45,956 bases of DNA from DATJGF01 sp035495315. Lineage in GTDB: Bacteria; Verrucomicrobiota; Verrucomicrobiia; Limisphaerales; UBA8199. The notes under the pieces are model-generated. The model made no database searches. It had not been told where the DNA came from and saw only the letters and a list, made by a program, of their open reading frames with translations. Below are positions 26,065 through 34,310 of this stretch, in pieces (position 1 is the first letter of the stretch; each line of letters starts with the position of its first letter). Both the position numbers and the translations under genes were made by a program. The stretch covers positions 1-45,956 of the forward strand of contig DATJGF010000074.1 of the NCBI GenBank assembly GCA_035495315.1. The letters are read 5' to 3'.

Positions 26065-27825
26065 ATGAGAAAGCTAATTTCCCGCGTATTAAGCCTCGGC
26101 TTAATTTTAGGTATGGTCGGCAAAGTGTCAGCCCAGAGCGAGGACGCCAAACTCGAGACGTTTTTCAAGTCGTACCTGGATCGGGCGTTCAGCCTGAGGC
26201 CGATGCAGGCGACTGAATTAGGAGATCATCGTTTCGATGCTCAACTTGAAGACCTCGCTTCCGAAGCCAGGGCTAAGTGGCTCGAGCATACGCGAGTGAC
26301 CCTGACGGAGTTGCCGAAGAAAATAGACTACCAAAAGCTCACGCGCGCAGGGCAGATCGATTACGACATTCTGCAGCACTCGTTGCAGCGCGATGAGTGG
26401 CTGACGGAAAATATCCATCCTTACGAGGAGGATCCCCGCGTTTACAACGGCTACATCAATGACAGTGTTTATTTGGTGTTGACCCAGTCGACACTGCCAC
26501 TCGAAACCAACGTCGCCAATTGCATCGCGCGGATGGCCCAAATACCGAAAGTCGCCGCCGCCGCGCGGCAGAACCTGAAAAATCCTCCGCGTGCACATAC
26601 CGAGACGGCGATCCGCCAAAACCGAGGGGCGATTGGATTTTACGATCATGACATTTTCGAGTTCGTCGGAAAGACCCGACAACTTGAGGCGTTGAAAGCT
26701 GCCGCCCAGACCGTTTCCGCTTGCCTGAAGGATTACCAGAAATATCTCGAGACCGATTTGTTGCCGCAGGCGAACGGAGAATGGCGAATCGGGTCTGAGA
26801 AATTTGCCCGCAAGCTGGACCTGGAATTGGACGCCGGCGTCAGTGCCGACCAGGTAATGGCCGACGCCGAAGCGGAGTTTGCGCGAGTGGAGCGCGACAT
26901 GTATGTCATCGCGCGCCAAGGTTGGGCCAAATATTTCCCTGCCAAAGCGCTTCCGCCCGATGACGAAGCTGGACGGCGCACGACGGTACGGGAGGTTTTG
27001 GCTGCCGTCGCGCAGAATCATTGCCGACCGCAAGATCTGACTCGTGAAATGAAGCAGCGCGTTGAGCGCCTGAAAAAGTTTATCACCAGCAATGATATTC
27101 TGCGCCTACCGGATCCGGACCATTGCCAGGTCATCGAGATGCCTGAATTCAAACGCGGCAACTCCACCGCTTATATGGAGGCGCCGGCGCCGCTGGACCC
27201 AAACGGCACGGGCCATCTTGCGGTGAGTCCGCCGCCAAAAGACTGGGATGCGCAGCGCATCAACAGCTACCTTGAGGAGTACAACAATTATATGTTGGAC
27301 ATCCTGACGATTCATGAAGGTTATCCGGGCCATTCGGTGCAACTCGAGTACATGAACCGAAATCCTTCGCTGATTCGGCGCGTATTGCAGTCGGGCGTCT
27401 ATATCGAGGGCTGGGCGGTGTATACCGAGCAGATGATGCTCGACCAGGGTTACGGCGCCGAGAACCTCGCTTTGCGATTGAACCAGCTTAAATTCTACCT
27501 GCGAGCGGTGGGCAACACGATTCTCGACCACAAAATGCACTGCGCGAATTTTTCCGATGAGGAAGCGCTGAAGTTCCTGACGCAAGATTGTTTTCAATCC
27601 GAGGGCGAGGCCAAGCTGAAGATCATTCGTTCGAAGCAAAGTTCCTGTCAGTTATCGACTTATTTTGTCGGCCGGATGGCGCACTACCGGCTGCGTCAGC
27701 TAATCTCGCGAGAACTGGGAGATAAATTCGTCCTCGGTCGCTACCACGAGGCAGTTTTGGAACCTGGCGCGGTGCCGGTGAAGTATTTGACGGAGTTAGT
27801 GCGCGCACGCCTCGGAGTGCACTAA
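26065..27825 (+). CDS. DUF885 family protein, probable metallopeptidase-like, exported
   Basis: 586 residues with a signal peptide at about 1-24 (MRKLISRVLSLGLILG start). The DUF885 marks are the zinc-site-like HEGYPGHSVQ beginning at His417 and, after it, EGWAVYTEQMM with its conserved Glu. Length fits the family at about 550-620. DUF885 proteins are distantly related to M3/M32-type zinc peptidases, but the substrate is rarely known. The ATG has no Shine-Dalgarno; an in-frame TTG at 26044 has AAGGTG just upstream and would add seven residues, so the true start is uncertain. Confidence 0.88.
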   Translation: MRKLISRVLSLGLILGMVGKVSAQSEDAKLETFFKSYLDRAFSLRPMQATELGDHRFDAQLEDLASEARAKWLEHTRVTLTELPKKIDYQKLTRAGQIDYDILQHSLQRDEWLTENIHPYEEDPRVYNGYINDSVYLVLTQSTLPLETNVANCIARMAQIPKVAAAARQNLKNPPRAHTETAIRQNRGAIGFYDHDIFEFVGKTRQLEALKAAAQTVSACLKDYQKYLETDLLPQANGEWRIGSEKFARKLDLELDAGVSADQVMADAEAEFARVERDMYVIARQGWAKYFPAKALPPDDEAGRRTTVREVLAAVAQNHCRPQDLTREMKQRVERLKKFITSNDILRLPDPDHCQVIEMPEFKRGNSTAYMEAPAPLDPNGTGHLAVSPPPKDWDAQRINSYLEEYNNYMLDILTIHEGYPGHSVQLEYMNRNPSLIRRVLQSGVYIEGWAVYTEQMMLDQGYGAENLALRLNQLKFYLRAVGNTILDHKMHCANFSDEEALKFLTQDCFQSEGEAKLKIIRSKQSSCQLSTYFVGRMAHYRLRQLISRELGDKFVLGRYHEAVLEPGAVPVKYLTELVRARLGVH

Positions 27826-27850
27826 TCTCGCTCTTTGTGCGCGTCGCCGC

Positions 27851-27967
27851 CCGTAGCGCAGGCCTTCCCAGCCTCTCGCCGACTTCCAGTCGACAGGTGT
27901 TGATGATTACCAGAGTCCCGGAGGTTCGAAATCCGCGTTACAGCAGCCTGGAAAGATTGCGCTACGG
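27851..27967. repeat. Imperfect inverted repeat element
   Basis: The left arm CCGTAGCGCAGGCCTTCC at 27851-27868 and the right arm GGAAAGATTGCGCTACGG at 27950-27967 are complementary at all but three positions. The 81-base loop has no coding sense. The form is like dispersed REP-type repeats of GC-rich bacteria. It sits just behind the DUF885 gene and may also end that transcript. Confidence 0.5.
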
Positions 27968-28043
27968 CAAAAAATGGCGCGCTAAATCTATCTGGTGCGA
28001 ACCGCTGAACTGTTGCCGGTTGTTATTTATTTAATTTATATGC

Positions 28044-28071
28044 TTGACTCTTTTGAATCGATTTTCATAAT
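28044..28071 (+). promoter_or_regulatory. Strong sigma70-type promoter for the candidate small RNA
   Basis: TTGACT (28044-28049), a 16-base spacer and CATAAT (28066-28071) each match the consensus at five of six positions. The 20 or so bases upstream are almost all A/T, as in an UP element. The expected start, 6-8 bases behind the -10 box, falls at 28077-28079, where the RNA hairpin begins. Confidence 0.65.
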
Positions 28072-28076
28072 ACGAC

Positions 28077-28144
28077 AGGCTGATGTGAAGCAGGAATGCG
28101 GACTCATCCGTTCCGGTAAATTCCTGTCGGGCATCAGCCTTTTT
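28077..28144 (+). ncRNA. Candidate small structured RNA of about 68 nt ending in a terminator
   Basis: The 5' end AGGCTGATG (28077-28085) pairs perfectly with CATCAGCCT (28132-28140), which is followed by T. Inside lies a 5x5 internal loop, then a 7-bp helix CAGGAAT/ATTCCTG (28091-28097 with 28120-28126), then a small apical hairpin GCGGA-CTCA-TCCGT (28098-28111) and an eight-base bulge. The predicted start from the promoter at 28044-28071 coincides with the foot of the structure and the five T at 28140-28144 with its end, so promoter, fold and terminator agree on one short RNA. Alternatively it is an attenuator in the tatD leader, whose ATG is 89 bases further on. It does not carry SRP RNA, hammerhead or fluoride riboswitch core motifs. 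Confidence 0.5.
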
Positions 28145-28233
28145 GATGCAAGGAACTTGCACCTTATCCCCGTTTTCATTCGCTTGCCTCCTGACAAATC
28201 TTCCGCATTACGCTAATCATTTTGTTCGGGGCC

Positions 28234-29046
28234 ATGGACGAAGCACACGACATCATTGATATCGGAGTCAATCTGGCGCATCGGTCGTTTGAATCAGATC
28301 GGAAGCAGGTGATAGAACGCGGATTCGATGCGGGTGTGCAGGTAATGATTGTTACTGGGAGCAGCGTGGCGAGCAGTGAACAAGCGGTGCAAATTGCGAC
28401 CGAGTATCCACACCGACTTTACGCGACCGCCGGGGTTCATCCGCATGACAGCCGAAATTGCGATGAGACGACGATTCCTGAGTTGCGCAAGCTCGCTGCG
28501 CAGGCTGAGGTAGTCGCGATTGGTGAATGCGGCTTGGACTTTAATCGAGACTTCTCACCCCGTTCCTTGCAGGAGAAATGGTTCGAGGCGCAGGTAGGCC
28601 TGGCCGAAGAACTGCAGATGCCGCTTTTCCTGCACGAGCGGGATGCGCGGCAACGGTTCTGCGAAATCCTGGGCGCGGTTAGAAAGAACTCGCCGGCGGT
28701 GCTTCATTGTTTCACCGGAACGCACGCAGAGCTAAGGACGTATCTCGATATGGGCTTGTATCTTGGGATCACCGGGTGGATATGTGACGAACGCCGTGGA
28801 ACGCATCTGCGCGAGTTGATTAAGGAAATTCCGGCTGACCGATTGATGATCGAAACTGACGCGCCATTCCTGTTGCCGCGCACAATGGCAAATCGGCCAA
28901 AAGATGGCCGAAATGAGCCCGCCTTTTTGCGGTATGTTTTGCAGGCGGTGGCGGAATCTGTTGGCAAACCGGTTGCGCAGGTCGCGTCCGAAACGACACA
29001 GACGGCCAAGATCTTCTTTCGATTGGATCGCTCCACTCGCGATTAA
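28234..29046 (+). CDS. tatD: TatD family metal-dependent hydrolase
   Basis: 270 residues from the ATG at 28234 (an in-frame TTG at 28222 is less likely). TatD proteins are (beta/alpha)8 metallohydrolases acting as 3'-5' DNA/RNA exonucleases, or on D-aminoacyl-tRNA in some cases. Metal-ligand blocks are visible: IGVNLAH where most members have DxHxH, so this first site is altered; then GVHPH, AIGECGLDFNRD, PLFLHERDA, VLHCFTG and IETDAPFLLP. The form with N in DIGVNL is typical of the true TatD subgroup. It follows the candidate small RNA. Confidence 0.9.
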   Translation: MDEAHDIIDIGVNLAHRSFESDRKQVIERGFDAGVQVMIVTGSSVASSEQAVQIATEYPHRLYATAGVHPHDSRNCDETTIPELRKLAAQAEVVAIGECGLDFNRDFSPRSLQEKWFEAQVGLAEELQMPLFLHERDARQRFCEILGAVRKNSPAVLHCFTGTHAELRTYLDMGLYLGITGWICDERRGTHLRELIKEIPADRLMIETDAPFLLPRTMANRPKDGRNEPAFLRYVLQAVAESVGKPVAQVASETTQTAKIFFRLDRSTRD

Positions 29047-29121
29047 ATGGATGGCGAAGTGATGGAGTGATGGGTCTGGCTTCAGCGAGACAGCCGCGCC
29101 CGCTTTTGCTATTCCTGTGGC

Positions 29122-29706
29122 ATGGAAAAGAATCGGATGGAAGCATTCAGCGACGGAGTGATCGCGATTATCATCACGATTATGGTGCTGGAGATGAAGG
29201 TGCCGCATGGGGACACGATTTCGGTGTTGGGGCCGATATTCCCAGTGTTTCTCTGTTATCTACTGAGCTTTGTGTATGTGGGGATTTACTGGAATAACCA
29301 TCATCACATGCTGCATTCGACGAAACGTGTCAGCGGCGGCATTCTCTGGGCCAATCTGCATTTGCTCTTTTGGCTGTCGCTGTTTCCCTTCGCAACTGGG
29401 TGGATGGGAGAGAATCATTGGGCGACGATGCCGACGGCAGCGTATGGATTTGTGTTGCTGATGGCAGCAATTGCTTATTGGATTTTGCAGCAGTCGATTA
29501 TCGCACATCAGGGTGCTGGCTCGCTTCTCGCCGCAGCGGTCGGCAACGACTGGAAAGGCAAGCTCTCGCCGGCACTGTATCTGGCGGCAATTCCGTTGGC
29601 TTTTGTGAGTCCCTGGATCGCCAATGGCATCTATGTCTTAGTGGCTCTGCTTTGGTTTGTGCCCGATCGCCGCATCGAGCGCGTATTGGCCAAGCCGGAG
29701 AGCTGA
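29122..29706 (+). CDS. TMEM175/DUF1211 family potassium-channel-like membrane protein
   Basis: 194 residues with about six membrane helices. The first helix carries the family signature RMEAFSDGVIAIIITIMVLEMK with the FSD motif at residues 9-11, which in bacterial and lysosomal TMEM175 forms part of the pore. The segment YVGIYWNNHHHMLHSTKR is also typical. Bacterial members of about 200 residues form tetrameric, weakly selective K+ channels. The start at 29122 gives the usual short N-terminus MEKNRM. It lies 75 bases after tatD and converges with the glycosyltransferase fusion gene. Confidence 0.9.
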   Translation: MEKNRMEAFSDGVIAIIITIMVLEMKVPHGDTISVLGPIFPVFLCYLLSFVYVGIYWNNHHHMLHSTKRVSGGILWANLHLLFWLSLFPFATGWMGENHWATMPTAAYGFVLLMAAIAYWILQQSIIAHQGAGSLLAAAVGNDWKGKLSPALYLAAIPLAFVSPWIANGIYVLVALLWFVPDRRIERVLAKPES

Positions 29707-29775
29707 TCTCGATTTCTGTGCGATTCTCCCTTTGGCGGGTGCTATAGGATGAATGATTTATGCCGCGTCGACTTC

Positions 29776-31080
29776 CTATGTTCGGTAGAAATGTGCCAGC
29801 TTGTGCGGAGCCACTCCCAGATGAAACCCGGCGATAATCAACTGGTTTTTCAATGTAACCCGGAGCAGACCCGACCGCTGCCAACGCCGCCCGGAAGTTG
29901 TCGCCGCCTGCGCGCAGGTGATAACGCGCCCATGACGTCGCAGCCGGCGCACTAAGTCGTAGTCTTCGAGGATGGGGAGGTTGCGAAAACCGCCGATTTC
30001 CTCAAACAAGGATTGCCGCAGAAACAATGCCTGGTCGCCATAAGGCATCTGGCCCCAGCGGGACCGCAGGTTCGTGGTCCATTCGAGCAGGCCCTTGCCG
30101 GGAAAGCTTTCGGCGACCTGGAAGGCAAAAGCGCCGGCGGCAACTTGCGGGTCCTTCAACGTAGCTGAAACGACAGCTGTCCACCCGGCGGGTAATATCG
30201 TATCTGCATGTACAAACACCAATGTTTTGCCAGTAGCTCTGGCCGCGCCGGCATTCATTTGTCGTGAGCGGCCAGGGTTCGATACAATAACAACGGCACT
30301 GGCGCTGCGGGCTTGTTCCACCGTTGCATCCGAGCTTCCGCCATCAGCCACAATGATTTCATGAGGCATCTCCCGACGCACGGCTTCAAGGGTCTGGTCG
30401 ATGTTCCGAGATTCATTCAGGACCGGAATGATCACGGACACACCGCGGGAGTCGTTTTCTTCCTGACGGATAATTTCGTACCAAATCGCAAGGTCTTCGG
30501 GTCTATCGATATCCTCTAATTGGAGTAGCAGCGTTCGGGGAATATCGGCGCGGTCCAGGATTTTGAGCGAGTCATGCAGGACCGAACTGGTTCCCCAGGG
30601 AATGCTCTCAAACAATTCGGGCATGGAACGAGTCAGTCCGATAAGGTAATAGCCGCCGTCTGAGGCTGGCCCGAGCACCGCGGGAGTTTCAGTGAGTTTC
30701 CCGAATGCGTTTGTTAGCACGCCTGAGGTTAGTGCCGGACAGTCGCTGCCAATAATGATCGTTGCGTTCGACCCCGAGCGAAAGCTCTCTTCGAATGCCT
30801 CGGCCATGCGCTTGCCGAGGTCGTTGCCTCGTTGCGGGCAGAAACGCACCTGATCGCCCAGCCAATGACGGAATGCGTCCTCGGTGCCGCCATCGAAACG
30901 CAATTCGAAATCCGCGTCGCATTCCTGGCAAGCGCACCTGGCAGCGCGCAAGGTTCGTAGAACCAACCGACGATGTAGCGCGGTTGCGCCAGTTTCTCCG
31001 ACGGCCCCGATGAGTCGCGTTTTGACCTTTCCCGATTCGGGATAGCGCGTGAACAAGATCAGTCTGCGCGGCTTCGCCAT
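29776..31080 (-). CDS. Fusion of DUF2064 transferase and family-2 glycosyltransferase
   Basis: 434 residues from the ATG at 31080. Residues about 1-200 match the rSAM/selenodomain-associated transferase 1 group (TIGR04282, DUF2064): LILFTRYPESGKVKTRL at the nucleotide site, GNDLGKRM, IIIGSDCPALT and ASDGGYYLIGL. Residues about 212-434 match transferase 2 of that group (TIGR04283, GT2 family): VSVIIPVLNES, IIVADGGSSDAT, GRSRQMNAGA, VFVHADT and PYGDQALF. In many genomes these two are separate neighbouring genes; here they are one chain. The first part is likely a nucleotidyltransferase-like fold, the second a GT-A glycosyltransferase. No radical SAM partner is in the window, and the product is unknown. 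Confidence 0.9.
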   Translation of the reverse strand: MAKPRRLILFTRYPESGKVKTRLIGAVGETGATALHRRLVLRTLRAARCACQECDADFELRFDGGTEDAFRHWLGDQVRFCPQRGNDLGKRMAEAFEESFRSGSNATIIIGSDCPALTSGVLTNAFGKLTETPAVLGPASDGGYYLIGLTRSMPELFESIPWGTSSVLHDSLKILDRADIPRTLLLQLEDIDRPEDLAIWYEIIRQEENDSRGVSVIIPVLNESRNIDQTLEAVRREMPHEIIVADGGSSDATVEQARSASAVVIVSNPGRSRQMNAGAARATGKTLVFVHADTILPAGWTAVVSATLKDPQVAAGAFAFQVAESFPGKGLLEWTTNLRSRWGQMPYGDQALFLRQSLFEEIGGFRNLPILEDYDLVRRLRRHGRVITCAQAATTSGRRWQRSGLLRVTLKNQLIIAGFHLGVAPHKLAHFYRT

Positions 31081-31148
31081 TACGCCGAGTGTGGGAAAAG
31101 GAAATGAGGCTGACAATCACTGCATAACTGTGGTACCACGGGTTGATC

Positions 31149-31472
31149 TTACCGCGTAGACGGCGAGATCAGTAGATCATTATGCACTTGCACGACGCCC
31201 GGGGTAGAAGCCGCAATTAGACCAGCGCGCGATTTAACAGCCGATGACTTTGTCTTGCCAGTGAGTTCGACGATTCCATTGACCGATTGGACACTAACTT
31301 GAGCACCTTCGACCAGCGGATCGCGATTGAGCGCATTTTCGATTTGCGACTTAATCACGGTGTCGCTGACGGCAGGTTGGCTTCGTTTGCTGAATCGCGA
31401 ACAACCGGTCGAGAATGCTAAGGCCAGAGCGACTACCCAACAGCCGAAGCGGGCGTGTCTCTCAGTTTTCAT
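31149..31472 (-). CDS. BON-domain lipoprotein
   Basis: 107 residues. The signal sequence ends in the lipobox FSTGC with Cys24. One BON domain follows (about 38-105) with DTVIKSQIENALNRDP, the Gly in VNGIVELTG and GVVQVHNDL. BON domains bind phospholipid or link envelope proteins, as in OsmY or DolP. A single copy as here is at the short end of the range. It sits between the glycosyltransferase fusion (68 bases) and the Calx-beta gene (18 bases), all on the minus strand, so co-transcription is likely. Confidence 0.87.
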   Translation of the reverse strand: MKTERHARFGCWVVALALAFSTGCSRFSKRSQPAVSDTVIKSQIENALNRDPLVEGAQVSVQSVNGIVELTGKTKSSAVKSRAGLIAASTPGVVQVHNDLLISPSTR

Positions 31473-31490
31473 CGAGCCTGAGTATCAGTG

Positions 31491-32144
31491 TTATTGAGGT
31501 CGATGCAATCGATAGTAGGAGGCGGGGCTTGAAGCGACGTCGGTGACCGTCATGCGACCATTGATCAACGAGGGCCACACACCGACGACAGACCAGTTGC
31601 TGCCCAGCGCAATGCTCTTTTCGAGCAACGGCCCGGTCCCGTCATCCTGCCAGGAAATCGTGACGGTTCCATTGGGTCCAGCTGCAATCGAGAGTGCTGG
31701 CGGGGGCGCAACATTCATAACCAGTTCGGACACGTTGCGGAGGATGAGAGCGTTCGAATCGTTAGGGCTGGGTGTGAGAACAAGCCCGACGGATTTTTTC
31801 TGCTGGGTCAGGTTCGTTACCGTGATCGGGACATTGAATGAGCGATAACTGGCGCCGGAAAACCAAAGCGTGCCGCTGACCGGCTTGTAATCCTGATTCA
31901 TTACGGCCGTCCCGCCCGTGGTCGCGTAATTGACTGAGCCACTGAAGCTCGGGTCACCTGGGATAAAGTGAACCGTAATCACCGCATTAGTAACACCCTG
32001 TGATACAAAATAACCTCCGCTGACAAACTCGTATTGATTTGGACCGACGATAAGATTCGGTTTGACCTGAGATAGGGCCGGGGAACGGAGCACGAAAAGC
32101 AGCAGGATGGGGAAAGTAGCGCGGGCGAGAAGTTGCCTGTTCAT
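31491..32144 (-). CDS. Secreted Calx-beta domain protein
   Basis: 217 residues from the ATG at 32144, which opens a signal peptide (about 1-25, cleavage after PALS). Residues about 45-140 form a Calx-beta domain, with the typical order VNYATTGGTAVMNQDYKPVSGTL split over strands and a late VGLVLTPSPN. The C-terminal 70 residues (LSIAAGPNGTVTISWQDDGTGPLLE and then SYYRLHRPQ at the end) match a common C-terminal beta domain of verrucomicrobial secreted proteins. Calx-beta domains bind calcium, so a surface or matrix role is likely. Confidence 0.82.
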   Translation of the reverse strand: MNRQLLARATFPILLLFVLRSPALSQVKPNLIVGPNQYEFVSGGYFVSQGVTNAVITVHFIPGDPSFSGSVNYATTGGTAVMNQDYKPVSGTLWFSGASYRSFNVPITVTNLTQQKKSVGLVLTPSPNDSNALILRNVSELVMNVAPPPALSIAAGPNGTVTISWQDDGTGPLLEKSIALGSNWSVVGVWPSLINGRMTVTDVASSPASYYRLHRPQ

Positions 32145-32292
32145 AGTAGCACGAACTCTGGATTCGTGCAGCCATGCTAAAAGTGGCCCGGCCGGTTTGG
32201 TATGGGGTCGAGCCACCAAACAGGTACAGTGGACGCCCCATTATGGGAATCATGGACAGGTGCGGATCGGCTTTGGCCGGAATATCCGGCGC

Positions 32293-33198
32293 TTAACTTG
32301 AAGGGGTAAATCCGGTGCGTTCTTTCAACCATTGATAATCAACGGTACCCTGCGCATCGAAGGCTCGGATCCAACCAGAAACGCTGTTGTTGTAATAAAC
32401 AGGGTAAATCGAAGTGGTGCTCTTCCATTTATGGACTTCGGCATGGCCATCGGCAAAGGAGAGCCCACAGGCCCCGTTGTGATACGACGCCGGCACATGC
32501 GGTCCCCAGGATGGAGGGTCGATATTAAGAGCAAAGAACCCGGCATTGATCGAGTCTGCTTGTTCATCAATGGTGATCCAAGTCATTGCCGGTTGCGGAA
32601 CCTGGGTTTGTTTGAGGAATTGCCGGTAGTTGGGGTCGATCCATGCGCGGCCTTCGTAGGTCTGGGCATCACGGTCGATCGGTTTGTCTCCCGTGACACC
32701 GAAGAGACCGTTCATCGAATAACTGCGCAGCCGTCCAGGCCAACCGAGGAGTTGTTGTATGGTACCGAGGTATTTATCTGACGGACATTTATAAATCCCC
32801 AGTGTATTGGCGGTGAAACTCGCCAGAACACCCTTCTTCAGCCAGTCCACATTGGTATTACTAAGATCCGGGATCGACGACCCCCCGCCCCAGGTCATGA
32901 CATTGTTTACCCAATTGGCGAACTGCTGATCGTTGATGGTGTTAACGGTACTCTGGATCGTGAAGTTATTGGCGACCCGGTCCTGGAAATCCAGAGAGTA
33001 CATGTGCCAGGCAGCGTTCAGCTGCTTGTTATTGCTCATGCAAATCGTGCCCTGGGCTCTGGACTTCGCCCGGCTCAACGCAGGCAGCAGCATCGCCGCC
33101 AGAATGGCAATGATCGCGATTACAACCAGCAGCTCGATGAGGGTAAAACCGCTCGTCTTTCTAACGTAACACGTGGACTTGGCTTCGCTCGCTTTCAT
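32293..33198 (-). CDS. Prepilin-type N-terminal domain protein with H-X9-DG motif
   Basis: 301 residues. A class III prepilin signal with cleavage after Gly17 (SG|FTLIELLVVIAIIAILAAML), Glu22 at position +5 of the mature protein, and the long pseudopilin helix. The sequence ALSRAKSRAQGTICMSNNKQL is typical of the large planctomycete/verrucomicrobial pseudopilin family (DUF1559-like), and the C-terminal H-X9-DG motif is present from His240 to Asp250-Gly251. These genomes carry dozens of such proteins; their assembly and role are unclear. No secretion or pilus ATPase gene is nearby. It starts the minus-strand series that ends in the glycosyltransferase fusion. Confidence 0.9.
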   Translation of the reverse strand: MKASEAKSTCYVRKTSGFTLIELLVVIAIIAILAAMLLPALSRAKSRAQGTICMSNNKQLNAAWHMYSLDFQDRVANNFTIQSTVNTINDQQFANWVNNVMTWGGGSSIPDLSNTNVDWLKKGVLASFTANTLGIYKCPSDKYLGTIQQLLGWPGRLRSYSMNGLFGVTGDKPIDRDAQTYEGRAWIDPNYRQFLKQTQVPQPAMTWITIDEQADSINAGFFALNIDPPSWGPHVPASYHNGACGLSFADGHAEVHKWKSTTSIYPVYYNNSVSGWIRAFDAQGTVDYQWLKERTGFTPSS

Positions 33199-33415
33199 GT
33201 ATCGGTACAGACATCAACGTCACCCAACTGTTGTGCGTTGCTTGCTAGGCCTATGCGTACCATCAGCGTTTTGCTATGTCAACATGAAATTAACTCAAGA
33301 AGCGTATTGTCTAATCCATTTTTCGAAAGCCAAATTCCGCAAGGCAGTGAGATCGTAGCGACAAATTGCGGGCCTCGCCGAGCTCGGCCTTCCCATCATC
33401 TCTGGACAACAGACC

Positions 33416-34303
33416 TCACGACCGCTTGGCAAATGGCTCGAAGCTGTTGCAGAAGTGTGCCAGGACCGGCGAATTATCCGCGCGGTGCCAAACTAAAACC
33501 GTCTGAACCAACGGCAGCCCGGGCGGCAGTGGACGGAACAGAAGCCCGGGACGTTTCACCTCTTCTAAACTCGCAATGGTCGGCGCAATCCCGAATCCTG
33601 CCGAGATCAACCACATTTTCGTTTGGATATCATTGGCGTATTGGACCGGCCGCGGCTTGGCGCCGACCCGCGCGCACTCCGCGAAAAAGGCGTCATAGAA
33701 TCCATGTTGAGCGCTGGGGTGAATTAGCACCATTTCCGCTTTATCAAAATCTTCCCAGCGGAGTTGGCGTTTCTTAGCCAATTTGTGACCCGTAGGGACG
33801 GCCAGCACTTGCCTGGATTCACCGACGAATTTGTAGTCGAGCTCGGGGAAGCCGACGGGGGGGCGTAAAAGCCCGGCATCTAATTCATGACCTCGCAAGC
33901 GGCGCAATTGCTCGGTGCTGGTTAAATCAAACAGGGAGAGTTGCACGCCGGGGAATTGCTGGCGGAAACGGCGCAGGATACCCGCGAGCCAGGCGTTAGT
34001 CACCGGGGCGATCACTCCAACACGCAAGGTGCCGGCGAGCCCATGCTCCGCGTCGCGCACACGCTGCTCGGCTTGGGAAGAAGCGCTGAGGACCGCCCGG
34101 GCTTCCGCCAGGAACACACGACCGGAGTGCGTCAACTGCACCGAGCGGGTGGTACGCTCGAAGAGACGAACCCGCAATTCCTGTTCGAGGGCTTTAATCT
34201 GGGCACTGAGCGGGGGTTGCGCCATGTGAAGCCTTTCGGCGGCCCTGCGGAAGCTCAATTCGTCGGCAACGGCGACGAAATAGCGCAAATGACGGAGTTC
34301 CAT
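33416..34303 (-). CDS. LysR-family transcriptional regulator
   Basis: 295 residues. The N-terminal winged helix-turn-helix (about 1-60, MELRHLRYFVAVADELSF and then AAERLHMAQPPLSAQIK) is a textbook LysR domain. The periplasmic-binding-like effector domain runs from about 90 to the end. The gene is divergent from the RND efflux operon, with 83 bases between the start codons and a T-N11-A box there, so it most likely controls that operon and itself. In this family an inducer, often an aromatic or drug-like compound, is bound by the C-terminal domain; which one cannot be seen. Confidence 0.93.
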   Translation of the reverse strand: MELRHLRYFVAVADELSFRRAAERLHMAQPPLSAQIKALEQELRVRLFERTTRSVQLTHSGRVFLAEARAVLSASSQAEQRVRDAEHGLAGTLRVGVIAPVTNAWLAGILRRFRQQFPGVQLSLFDLTSTEQLRRLRGHELDAGLLRPPVGFPELDYKFVGESRQVLAVPTGHKLAKKRQLRWEDFDKAEMVLIHPSAQHGFYDAFFAECARVGAKPRPVQYANDIQTKMWLISAGFGIAPTIASLEEVKRPGLLFRPLPPGLPLVQTVLVWHRADNSPVLAHFCNSFEPFAKRS

Positions 34304-34310
34304 GGCATTT

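Larger units (their letters stand above)
27826..28233. other. Intergenic region with inverted repeat and candidate small RNA
   Basis: 408 bases without a gene. The left part holds an imperfect inverted repeat (27851-27967). An AT-rich stretch at about 28021-28043 is followed by a strong promoter-like pair (28044-28071), a compact hairpin RNA (28077-28144) and a small perfect hairpin TGCAAG-GAA-CTTGCA at 28147-28161. The last 72 bases before tatD show nothing clear. Confidence 0.6.

Noticed and set aside
27918..27935. GGTTCGAAATCC resembles a tRNA T-arm
   Set aside because: No acceptor, D or anticodon arms can be built around it, and it lies in the loop of an inverted repeat.
28077..28144. 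Signal recognition particle RNA or hammerhead ribozyme at the small-RNA locus
   Set aside because: The SRP tip motif (GGAAGGAAGCAG) is absent. On the minus strand GGATGAGTCCG looks hammerhead-like, but the CUGAUGA and GAAA core is missing.
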